Below the pieces are notes generated by a model that ran no database searches, was not told where the DNA came from, and was given only the letters and a program-made list of their open reading frames with translations. A DNA stretch of 64,000 nucleotides from Salticus scenicus (taxonomy: Eukaryota > Arthropoda > Arachnida > Araneae > Salticidae), in assembly GCA_963930645.1 (NCBI GenBank), contig OZ005654.1:35897763-35961762 (forward strand). The letters run 5' to 3'. The first letter of the stretch is position 1; every line of letters begins with the position of its first letter. Made by a program: the position numbers and the translations under genes. Shown piece after piece: positions 11,340-23,100 of this stretch.

Positions 11340-11787
11340 CATTTCTCCATCTTGAAAATTTGCATACATGTAGCCCATAAGTAAATGATACACATATTTT
11401 TTTGAAAAAAATTAAAAGGGGTGTTTTTAAAAAATTTAAATTTTAGAAAAAAATTAAAAAAAAAAAAAAAAAAAATTCTTATGAAATAGTTATTGTTGCA
11501 TATCATATTAAAGGCCATAAAAATAGCTTTAAAATGATATATAAATAAACTTTCTAGCTCAATTTGTCACATAATTATGAACGATTGTGTGAATGACAGC
11601 ATTGCCAATTTCGGTATTTTGAGCCATTTTTAAAATTCTGTAAAAAAAAAAAAAAAACTACTGAGCCGAAAATTTTTAAAAAATTGAATTTTTCATACAT
11701 TCCATATGTACAAACTTTAAACCAAAAATTATAAAAATCTGAGATGTTAAGGTCCAGACCCCTCGTTGATTTGACATGGAATGACCC
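11340..11787 (-). repeat. Right terminal inverted repeat of the TTAT element
   Basis: Inverse partner of 6015-6480, ending in GAATGACCC at 11787. The last 146 bp of it belong to the tandem triplication that follows. Confidence 0.75.
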
Positions 11788-13080
11788 TTATATCGGAGGA
11801 ATAAATAACTATTTATCAAAAATTAATTAATATTGTTTACCAATTCCATTATTTGTTACCTTTTGAAATTTCTTTCCAAATTCAGGGAAGTAATACCTTT
11901 TTTCCTTGAGTGCAGGAACGTTCGCCGGATATAAAAATCAGCCGCTTAATAAAATCACTTTGCCTCAGGACGAATGTGATTTTAATAAGCAGCGGGAACT
12001 GTATATGTATTTTTATTGGCAACTATTTTCAGTAAATCAAAACCATGGCCAAGAAGTACTATGATAGGCAGCCATCAACGGGATATAAATGATATTTAAT
12101 TATTTGTGTTTCATTATGCTGAAAAAAAAAAAAAAACTACTGAGCCGAAAATTTTTAAAAAATTGAATTTTTCATACATTCCATATGTACAAACTTTAAA
12201 CCAAAAATTATAAAAATCTGAGATGTTAAGGTCCAGACCCCTCGTTGATTTGACATGGAATGACCCTTATATCGGAGGAATAAATAACTATTTATCAAAA
12301 ATTAATTAATATTGTTTACCAATTCCATTATTTGTTACCTTTTGAAATTTCTTTCCAAATTCAGGGAAGTAATACCTTTTTTCCTTGAGTGCAGGAACGT
12401 TCGCCGGATATAAAAATCAGCCGCTTAATAAAATCACTTTGCCTCAGGACGAATGTGATTTTAATAAGCAGCGGGAACTGTATATGTATTTTTATTGGCA
12501 ACTATTTTCAGTAAATCAAAACCATGGCCAAGAAGTACTATGATAGGCAGCCATCAACGGGATATAAATGATATTTAATTATTTGTGTTTCATTATGCTG
12601 AAAAAAAAAAAAAAAACTACTGAGCCGAAAATTTTTAAAAAATTGAATTTTTCATACATTCCATATGTACAAACTTTAAACCAAAAATTATAAAAATCTG
12701 AGATGTTAAGGTCCAGACCCCTCGTTGATTTGACATGGAATGACCCTTATATCGGAGGAATAAATAACTATTTATCAAAAATTAATTAATATTGTTTACC
12801 AATTCCATTATTTGTTACCTTTTGAAATTTCTTTCCAAATTCAGGGAAGTAATACCTTTTTTCCTTGAGTGCAGGAACGTTCGCCGGATATAAAAATCAG
12901 CCGCTTAATAAAATCACTTTGCCTCAGGACGAATGTGATTTTAATAAGCAGCGGGAACTGTATATGTATTTTTATTGGCAACTATTTTCAGTAAATCAAA
13001 ACCATGGCCAAGAAGTACTATGATAGGCAGCCATCAACGGGATATAAATGATATTTAATTATTTGTGTTTCATTATGCTG
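11642..13080. repeat. Three tandem copies of a ~480-bp unit
   Basis: The block ACTACTGAGCCGAAAATTTT occurs at 11657, 12136 and 12616, spacing 479 and 480 bp, and the units are essentially identical by eye apart from one base in the A run. Each unit contains the last 146 bp of the TTAT element, the right end of the outer Tigger-like element and about 120 bp of flank ending CATTATGCTG. The array was therefore made after both insertions. Near-perfect identity means it is very recent or an assembly artefact. Confidence 0.9.
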
Positions 13081-13467
13081 ATCAGAAAAAATGTTAATTT
13101 AAAATAAACTAAATAGGCATTCACATTAGGCTATAGCTTTAGTATAGAAACCCCCTTAACAAAATTTGAAATTTGGCACCAAAATAGCTCAGGTACATCT
13201 CATCAAGGTTTTTACTTGCAATAGTCATTTTAATTCATCGCCAAAATAGCAAAAAAATATTAATGGTTTGCAAGGGGGACCTATACTAAAAGCTGTACCC
13301 ACATTTCTTTGCAGACGATAAAATCAAGGGAAGGGGGAAAAAAATAATAATAAACATATGACTACTTGATTTAATTGAAATAATAAAAACTGTTAAGCTA
13401 TTATGATGTCAGTTTTATCAGAAAATCTGGATGATACAGATAACTTATTTTTAATTTGTGTGCAAAG

Positions 13468-13500
<33 letters not shown>

Positions 13501-16500
13501 AAAAAATAAATAAATAAATAAATAAAGTTGTTAGCTTTTAATTTTATTGGCAACAGCTTGAAATTGCAAAAAATCTAATTTTTTTTTTTTTTAATCTAAT
13601 TGAAATATTGAAAATTTTTAATGGTATGTTGCAATCTCTGCATGGTTTCCTTTATTTCAAAAAAAAAAAAAAAAATCAGAACTATATGTATACTATAAAA
13701 TAACATAATGAATATAAAAAAAATTCATTATAATCATTTTATATAAGACATATGTTTAATGATAGTGAAGTTATTTTTCCTTTTTAATTATTTATTACTA
13801 CTTATCTATTTCATTTTGCAATTGTATTGGTATAGAAAAACTTCACAAAGATAGAGGAAATGCAATGAGTTTTAGGTAATTTAAATGCTAAGATAGGCTC
13901 AGAAATATGATTTGTTAAAATATGTTTGTTATTCACATTTATGTTATCGTTAAAATTTTATTTATTAAAATTAATCTAAAAAATTTTACTTCACATTCAA
14001 TATAAATTACTGTCAGTATATTTTTAATCAAAAGATATAATTGTTAAAAAAAAAAAAAAAAAAAAAAGCAATTTATAGAAATTTAAGTACTTTGAATGGT
14101 ACACACATAAAAGTAGATACATTTAACAAAATAACTTTATTTTTTTTTCTTCCAAAATTGAAGTTACAATAACTTTCAAATGAGTAGAAATTCAAAAATA
14201 TAGTATGAGAAATTATGGTCAGCCTATAATATTAAAACCAGAAAGTACTGCCAAAGTGTTACAGAAAAGAACTAATTTAAACGATAAATTATGTACAAAT
14301 TTATTGTGGAATTTTCAACATGTTGATAGATTAACATTAGTAAATGCCATTAATTTGAGAATGAATTACAAATATATTAGGATCTGGAATGCTAAACCGA
14401 ACCAATAATAAAGAAAAGGAAAAAAACATTTACAACCTTTAAGAAAAAAAAAAATTGTATAACAGTTACACAAAAAAAAAAAAAAAAAATACTTAATGAG
14501 TATATGTAATTATAAAATCACATGCTGTTTCAGATAAAAACATCCTGATTAAGTACATTCATAAACATAACTAAAATATAAAGCACATTACTAGTTTTTA
14601 AAAACTGTACAGACAGATAGCTACAATTTTAATAAAATAATTTAAATTAAGGAGTATGAAAAAATTAAAACTGATATGAAACACAACAACAACCAAGACT
14701 TTTTTTTTTTTTTAAATGACAGATGATACCTTTAACTGATAATAATGCAGTATTATTTCACAAATATATTTTCAGAAAACATTTCATTTACACATTTAAA
14801 AGCAAGCTTGCATTTCACAAAACTATTAGTGTATTTTTCAGTAAGAAAAATAGATATTCAGCTTCAAAAGTAACTGAATAAATATTTAGTCGTACAGTTT
14901 TAAAATACATGGTTTTCTACAAATATATAAATAATAAAATACACAAACATGCACACTTATACATGATATAACTACGTAAAATAAGAATGTTTTAAAAGTC
15001 ACAGCAGGAGACTCTTTTAGAAAATAGCTGGATTTGTATGCATTTCTATTATACTGCAACTTTCTTTATAAATATGTAGAAAAAAAAAAAAAACTGAACA
15101 ATCTGATTTAAATTAAGTTCAATAACATTGTCTAATACTCCAAACCACTTTTTAAGCAAAAATGGGGAGAAAAAAATCAACCAACAAAAGCATCTTATGA
15201 AATTGTGCAAAAAAAAAATTTATTAGATCATGACATTCCATTAAAATTAATTTAATTAGATAATAAAAATTCTGGTTTATAAATTATTTTTTTAAATGTG
15301 CGCTTAAAGAAAAGAAAAGGAAAAAAAAAAAAAAGATAATTAGCTTTTTTTTTTTTTTTTCATCTTGGAAAAAAAAAAAAAAAAAAAAAATAAGAGCTAA
15401 TTAACATAGATGATTTGAAATTTTCAAAATGACATAAATTATACTTTTATACTTGAAAACAAAAAAATTACACATATAATGGTTATATTGAGTTCTTTTT
15501 AGATACATGTATAATCTTTACAATAATAATAATCATGATGTTTTAACAGCAGTAAATTTGAAACAACATAAACAATTCATATTAAAATTTTTATAAAATA
15601 ACAAATTGCACAAAAAAAAACCCCTAATAATAATTTTTGAAGATTGTGTAGCAGCAAAAAATGATAGGCACAACCAAAAAAAGCATAGCCATTTAAATGC
15701 AAGTTTATCAATTTTTACTTGACAGTAATTATCAATATATATAACATTGAATATAAAAATGAGCAACTTTCAGGGTTTGAATTTGAGAATATGAAAGAAA
15801 AGGAGAAGAGAAAATAGATAAATAGAATTAACTATATTTAACAACCATTAAAGCTATTAAGTTTTATTTATTTTTATTGCGTACTATGTCCTAATCTGAA
15901 TATTGCCAATGACGATTATAATGATTACTCGATTAGTACGAGATATTTATTATAATAAACAATTATTTTTTCATTTAAGTGAAATTTAGAGCACAGATCA
16001 TATTTAAACCTTAATAATGGACTGTTCATAAGAATCAGTACAGTCAGACAATAATTAACTAAGATTACATGAAAAAGTTTTGATGTCAGAATATCTGACA
16101 GTTTTTTACTAAAAGAGAAGGAAAAGAAAAGGGCTCTTTTTGAAGCTATGGGATAGATTATATTTTTTTCAGTCAATTTCCCTTTAATTGTGCTTGTCTA
16201 TACATTGATGTAATTTTCAACAAAATTGTGTTAAAAAATCAATGAAAAAACAAAAACATTTAAGACACAAATTTTTGAACAGCGCACAAAATAAACTTCA
16301 AACAATTATCACACATAAAAATGAGTTTCAAATTTTTCAAATATCACAGAAGAAAATAATAATTCATAACAAAAATTTTTTATCAATATGAAATTATCAA
16401 ATAATGAGAAAACCCTGAATGTTTTAACTGAAAAAACTCGGTCATTTTTATACGAATTGTTTTCCTTTTATTACACAGTAAACTGAAATTTTGAAGTATT

Positions 16501-16862
16501 ACAATATGAACACACCACATTTGCCAGATAACAATTGGTATCCTGTAATACATATTTAAATGAAACTTAATCATCATAAATTTCATCCACCTATTCATCT
16601 ACGCACATTATTATAAAAATAATAATTGTAAAAATTAGTCTGAGCTTGCATTTTCACTTTACAAAACTGTAAAACCCAAAATACAATTCTTTAATTGAGA
16701 TCTGTAGAAAAAATGTAGCCAATCAATCCTTTTGGATTGCATACAAAAAGGCATATGCAAAAAATACCAGTTTCTGGAAATGGGGTACAGTTTGACTGTA
16801 ATCTATACACAAAATGGGGAAGACCACTGTACAAGAATGACAAAATAAAAATCGATTCAATG
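13081..16862. other. AT-rich region downstream of the SLC20 gene, no gene seen
   Basis: Contains long A and T runs (for example 13471-13495, 14044-14066, 15345-15390) and an AAAT microsatellite near 13505. All frames are short and AT-driven. The 3' UTR of the SLC20 gene on the minus strand must lie at its right side; several AATAAA signals on the minus strand occur between 15800 and 16860 and I cannot choose one. Confidence 0.5.
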
Positions 16863-17103
16863 TTAACTAGCAACAGCACGCAGAATAGCCATAGAAACAG
16901 CTGACAGAATGGCTGAAATGGGTAACGTAAGTACCCAAGCAAGTACTATAGTCCTGAACAATTTCCAGTCGACTGCAGACCTTGAACGAGCCCAGCCGAC
17001 AAAGACTACAGAACCTACTTTGCAGTGTGTTGTGCTGATGGGTAGTCCTATTTTAGAAGCAACAAGAACAGTTGTTGCAGCACCAATTTCAATGCAAAAT
17101 CCA
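16863..17103 (-). CDS. SLC20A: SLC20 exon 12 (C-terminus)
   Basis: Encodes GFCIEIGAATTVLVASKIGL, then PISTTHCKVGSVVFVGWARS and the last membrane helix, ending RAVAS and TAA (16865-16863). PISTTHCKVGSV is the conserved substrate-region motif of the second PiT repeat. The first base completes a Ser codon split across the intron. Confidence 0.95.
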
Positions 17104-20100
17104 CTGAAATAAAGAAAAGAAAAATCTAATTTACTCTAAATATACTACAACAAAAATATTTCATAGAAAATTATTTTGTATATCCCCAAAGCAGAATATG
17201 TCAGAATTTGAAACATACATTGCAGAACAAATAGCTTTACTGTAGAACTATTGGAGATATTTATAAATTAGGGAGAAAAATTTGACTTATGGCTTCAGGA
17301 AAGGACATTTATTAAAAATCTTGAATTAATCATTGAAAGAATTTATCAAAATACTTCTAAAGTTGTTAGTTGATTGTAATTTTCTATTCAGCATTGGTTT
17401 ATTTATTCTATTATTCTATTTTAAATATTTACAAGTTTCAGTAAAAATATCTTTGACTGTTATTTTACTATTATTGTTTTGTTATTACACGCACATATAT
17501 TATAGCACATTGAGTGAGCCATCTGTATCTGACTTCTGAAGCAATTTGGCAAATTGTTTTTCCCATATTTAAAAATTATGCGAGTTATTTTATTTTTTTC
17601 TTTAACATGGAAAAGAAAAAAGAAAAAAAACTTACCTTGATGGGGTAATTTTAGTCAAATTTTCTCCAATGGTTTTTATAACTCTCTGTCCCCATGCCCA
17701 AAGGCCTATACTGATCCCTACACCTCCAAACAACATTATCCAAAATGGGGATTCACTCTTTTGCATGACATTTCCATCGAGATAAATCAACCATAGGGCA
17801 ACTACTGGTCCAATAGCATTGCTGTACAAAAGAAAGAGTTTCATCAATTTTTTTAAAGAAACTAGGCAAAATAGCAAAAACTAAAATGGATGATTGATCA
17901 AACACAAAAATAAAATAAAACAAATAAAATGATATATTTATTAATTAACCTATTACATATTAAAAATAAATAAATAACCAATCTATTGTTATGTAGCTAC
18001 AGAAAAACTTTAACGGATAAGATTAACAACTTTATAGCCATTTTGATATGAATAGTTAGAATTTATCAAATTATATTCACAATAAGCTTGTAATTTTAGA
18101 TAATTTCCATACATTTGAATTATGAGGAAACAAAAAACAGCAATTCAAATATTTTAGCTGTAGCAATTATTAGAATTTGTCAACAAACAATGAAAATAAG
18201 GGGGGAAAAATTACCTCACATCATTAGCTCCATGAGCAAAAGATGCAAAAACAGCCGTTAAAACCTGAAGAGATGAAAACTGCCTAGCAGTTTCAGGAGC
18301 GTCATACACAGGCATTGTTCCATTCGGTAGTATATCCTTTTCCTGCCAATAAAAAATAATTTTAAATAAACTAATTCAAAACTTAGCGTATTCTTTGAAA
18401 CATTACCATACAAGTTTTACATGTCAATCAAATTAATGTATATCTATCAGGTGCAATGAAGAGAGGACAGTTCTTTTGCTAGTGCAGCACAGCATATAGT
18501 GACACCAGTAATATTCAATAGAAAAATTCACAGGCCTAGGCCTGGCAAAGCACTCTTGAAAAAGAGAGAAAAGAGACTAAAATGTTTAAAAAAGCGACAA
18601 GTTTTATTTGTCCCGTATAAATGAATATTATGAATAACGATGTGAAACTTATCTAAAATACCGATTTTTTAAAATATATTTTAAATAAAAAAAAAAGTTT
18701 AAAAGCAGCAATATCATTTACTCCATCTTTTCAGGTTTTGATTAATTATAATGTTTTGAATAAAGTACACAAACACCTCATTTTTCTGTAATCTGTCGAT
18801 TTTGATTATGCAATGTCCATGCCCTTTACAGGATTATTTATTACCATGAATCACTTTAGTTTGATTAAAAAAAAAAATACTTAATTTGTTGTTTTATCCA
18901 GTTTGAATTTGTTATGAAACATTTCTGATACATTGCCAGATGATAACTAAGTGTCCCAGGGGGAATGCACAGATTTTTTTTTTTTTTTTAATTTCATATT
19001 TTACAAAGGTTGTGGCATCCATCAAGTAAGTACACATTGGTGTGAAATTGAATTCTTGGGGAAAAATGGGTAAAAACAAAAAAATAATGAGAAAACTGTG
19101 AGAAAAAGCTAGAAAAGAGACAACTAGAAAAGTTATACACTCCTAGGTTTGTATTTTATTTTTGCCCTTTTCTCAAAATTTAATTATATTAATGATTTTT
19201 AAACCTAAATCTTTTTAATGTAGTTACATTATCTGTTTCATACTGAATTAAACGAAAAATAAAATAACTCTCTATCTTTAAAAATAATTGTTTTAGATTT
19301 GGAAAAAAAAAAAAAAAAGATGCAGAAATAAGCAGAATAGCTCAAAAGGCAGGTTCATTGTTTTGTCATTATTTCTGTTAAAGCTTCCAGGTGCTATAAT
19401 TCTGAAACAAACTGATAAAAAGGAGATATCATTTACTGTGTGTGTGATAGGAGGGGAACAAAGGCACAAAGAGATATGTAAACTATATTATATACTAAAC
19501 TTTTTTTAAATATACAAGGTTAAGGTGAAAAGTTCTCGGCCTGACAATGAAAGACTGTGATTTTCAATTAAAAAATGATTTTATTTTTTTACTTGACTTC
19601 AACACACTTGGTCCAGTGTTTCTCCAAGATCAGTATTTCTTCCTGGAAGTGAGAGTCTAAAAGGGTGTGAAAATATTAATCTACGGCTCTTCTAGCATGT
19701 TTTATCGTTTCTGGTGTGTACCCAGGTAGCACATAACATTATTTAACGTTGTTATAGAGAATTTTTCACTGTTCAGACTTATTTGCAACGCTATAACAAC
19801 GTTATGTGCTACCTGGGTAATGTGGACCCATGTCTCATCCATGGTAACAAATCGCTGCACGAAATCAGTCGGATCCTTATTCAGTTGTCCCAAACATTGC
19901 TGTGACTATTGTTTGACCATTTGCTTTTGATCGGCATTCAACAAATGCAGCACCCTCTTGTGCAGAGCTTTCGAATCCCTATTTCTTTGTGCAAGATGTT
20001 TCGTACACTTTCTTCCGATATCCCCACAGCCTCAGCTATCTCACTCACCTTTACTCCCCTGTCATCCAACAGGATATCATGCACTTTTTCAATGATTTCT

Positions 20101-23100
20101 GGTGTGGTGGCTGTTTTTGGCCACCCTTCAAGTGGGTCATCTTCAAGCGACGTGCAACCATGTTTAAAATCAACCGACCACCTTTTAATTGTTAACATGG
20201 AAGGATCAGAGCCCCTGTAAATTTTGTTAACTTCTGATGAATTTCCATCCAAAATAAATAATTTTATGACCGTACGATATTCAAGTTTATCCATTTTAAC
20301 GAAAAAAAAAATTGTGTAAACAAACTACTTGAGAGAACAATTTGAAACTTGTCATATAAAATAATGACATGTGCACCAAGGCAGGAAACACAAATCTTTG
20401 CTGATTGGAATGCCATTTTTGTGTCAGGCCGAGAACTTTACACCTTACCCCTGTATATCACTTTCGTACATAATTTATGTCTAAAAACAAAATTCAATTA
20501 AAGTTTATACATAGCATTCTTTGAAAAATTAAATTTCTAGTCCATTTTATTATTGTATTCACCATTAGGTTTTTTTTTTTTTTTTTTTTCATTGAAAATT
20601 TAATTAAAAAAAATTATTAAGTAATAAAGTGTTCACTAATAAATTAATCTACTACATCATAAACGATAAGAAAGAAAATGGAAATCTTAGCTATTCAGAA
20701 GATTATTTCTTATACATATTCAACTTGTTAACTTAATATCTCATTTCTCTCTTTCTCTATATATATACATATAATGATGTTGAAAATATTTTTCCAAACA
20801 ATGTTTCTTACATTTTTCTTTAATGTTTCATCTTCTATAGTGAAAATAGTAGTGCTATGAAAAGAAGCAGATTCAGAACTACTCATTACATTTTCCATGG
20901 GAATTTCAAGACCTAATTTAAAATAGATTTATATAAAATGAGATTTTTAAAATAATTAAATATATAAAAAAGAATTTTACAACAGAATGCACCATATTCC
21001 TTTCCCAAATTCATCAAAAGAAATTATTTGTAAATAAACTGCTACTCCCCTCCCTTCCCCCAATTATATTGAGTTTTAATAAAAAGAAAACAAAAAATAA
21101 ATATAAAAACCAAGTGGTAGCTTGTGACTTTATTTTACTTTATTCATTTACTTATTTTAACTAATCAAAAATTTCAATAAAGTAAAAAGGCCCCCCCCCC
21201 CCCAAAAAAAAAAAAAAAAAAAAAAAAAAAACACTGACATTCACAATTGAATATAGCAATTGTAAATTTTTCATCGGTCTAGAATAACACTTTGAAAAAT
21301 CTTAGCCCCCCCCCCCCCCCCCCAAAAAATAAAGAAATTTTTTTAGAAAATGTATTACATATATATATGACAATTTGAAAAAAGAAATTAAATAACACTA
21401 ACAATTAAAAAAAAAAAAAAAGGAAAATACTACATTAGTTGATAATATCCATTAAAATAATTACATATGTGCTTACATTAATTACAAATTTTACATATAT
21501 ATTTAATGAGTAAGAAAGGGGGAAAAATTATCTCTTAAGTTGTCTGAACTAAGGGCTATTTTTTGGAAATTAATTACGAATGTTTTTTTTTTTTTTGTTA
21601 ATGTTATACAATGCATAATACAATTAAAAGGAAACATGGTGCTACCTAACTAAAACCAGGAAAAATTAAATAGCAGACAGCTGTTTTGGTAGCATACAGT
21701 GTTCAGTGCATAAAGAAATGAGAGACAAGCACTCCTATATCTAGGGAAAAAATTGTATTCTGATCAACCAATAGAATGATGCGTAATGTAGGGGGGAGGA
21801 TCGGGATGGAAAATAAGAAATTTAGAAATGGTGGACTGAATGTAAAATTTCCCACAATCAGACAAATGGGGTACAGGGAAATCACAATTAACAATATTTT
21901 TAAGATTCTTATAAATATAAAAAGCTTCAAAGAAATCAAGTTTTTGAGTAGAATTGGGCCTGCAAATTATTTAGCTAAATCAAATTTAAAATTATGGTTT
22001 TTCTCCCAACAATGCTTAGAAGTGGCCAATTCGTTTGTCTTTGTTTATGGACGTAACTAATATGTTCCTTTACACAAAATTTAAGACTGTGTTTAGTTTG
22101 ACCAATGTATGATAAACCACATTGGCAGGAAATACTATAAATGTCCCAAGACTTACACCATACCTGCCAACATTGAAGGCTCAAAATAACAGAGATTTTA
22201 TAAGCAGCTTTTTTGAGGCCTACACACCACTGATAGGTTTTCGACATATGACAGTATTTAATCGTTTAACCTATGGCTTAAATTGTCAAAAACCTACATG
22301 TGTAAGTTCAATTTAATTATAAGTAAAAATCCAGTAATTTTTTTTATTAAAAATAGCACTATCCTATTGAGTTGCATATGAATTTTTTTCAGCAAAAGTA
22401 AAAATGTTGCTTAAAAAATAGATTTCTTAAAGTTTTTGATAAATTATAGGTATAACTTTGAAATGTTTAAAATAAGGGAGAAATGTATGAGAATAAGGGA
22501 GAGTGGAAGACAGTCTCAAAATAAAGGAGTCTTCCTTGAAATAAGGGAGAGTTGGCAAGTATGCTTACACCATCTATGGAATGTTTTTACTGAGAAAGGA
22601 TGAATTTACTGGAAGGGGAAAAAATTATTTTAAAATTATATTGTTTGAGAACTTTAACTATGGCATGACTTGATTTGGAAAAGTACTGTAAAACAATATT
22701 GATATTAGAAGAGACCAACTTAATAGATGAAATACGAGGAAGTTTTAATTTTGGAACAGTTTTATCTATAATGGAAGCGTTATAACATCTGCCAATTGCA
22801 ATGGTTTTCAGATATTTGATTTCAAAGTTTAATAAATCAGAATCGGAACAAATATTAAAAGCACAGTAAACAAAAGTGTGGAAAATTGCAATTTTTTGGG
22901 CAGGTGGATGACATGACTATACATGGGGAGGTAGACTGCTGAGTTTTTACAATGATGGTGGTGGAGAAGCCTTTTTCAGTGCACGACACAAACATATGAA
23001 GAAAACAAAGTGAATAATTATTTTCTATTTCATATGTGAATTGGATATTATCGTTTATAGAGTTTAAAGTTTGTAAGATAATGTGATTGTGATTTGTGAT

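Larger units (their letters stand above)
6015..11787 (+). mobile_element. DNA transposon with ~450-bp inverted repeats and TTAT target duplication
   Basis: The ends GGGTCATTCTATGTCTAATC (left) and, on the opposite strand, GGGTCATTCCATGTCAAATC (right) are inverted. The similarity continues for roughly 450 bp inward to the GGAGAAATGATGG block at about 6437 and 11340. TTAT flanks both sides (6011-6014 and 11788-11791), consistent with a 4-bp duplication. It encodes a long transposase-like protein (6959-10940) split by two younger insertions. The end sequence and 4-bp AT-rich target resemble Kolobok- or piggyBac-type insertion into TTAA, but I cannot assign the superfamily from memory with confidence. 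Confidence 0.78.
5472..12001. mobile_element. Tigger/pogo-like non-autonomous element interrupted by a larger transposon
   Basis: The left end CAGTAACTGCTGCTTAATAA at 5472 and the right end, whose reverse complement is CAGTTCCCGCTGCTTATTAA, are inverted repeats followed by matching AAATCA blocks, and both are flanked by TA (5470-5471 and 12002-12003). CAGT ends and a TA target are typical of the Tigger/pogo branch of Tc1/mariner. Without the element inserted at 6015-11787 only about 0.75 kb of its own sequence remains and no transposase is visible in it, so it is a short non-autonomous copy. Its right end is repeated twice more in the tandem array that follows. Confidence 0.72.
19515..20453 (-). 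mobile_element. Mariner element, degenerate
   Basis: Inverted ends: CAAGGTTAAGGTGAAAAGTT on the left and, on the opposite strand, CAGGGGTAAGGTGTAAAGTT on the right, both continuing into CTCGGCCTGACA. TA flanks both sides. A mariner transposase runs on the minus strand. A foldback insertion and frameshifts disable it. It sits in intron 9 of the SLC20 gene. Confidence 0.88.

Noticed and set aside
11642..13080. CRISPR-like or satellite array
   Set aside because: Only three 480-bp units, each made of transposon ends and flank; it is a local duplication.
16909..17112. A plus-strand open frame over the end of the SLC20 gene
   Set aside because: It is the antisense shadow of exon 12, whose minus-strand product matches the PiT C-terminus.
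19909..20220. Plus-strand frames across the mariner
   Set aside because: Shadow of the minus-strand mariner transposase.
21193..21323. Poly-C/poly-A junctions as biological signals
   Set aside because: Two long C runs next to A runs in AT-rich sequence are more likely simple-sequence expansion or base-calling problems.
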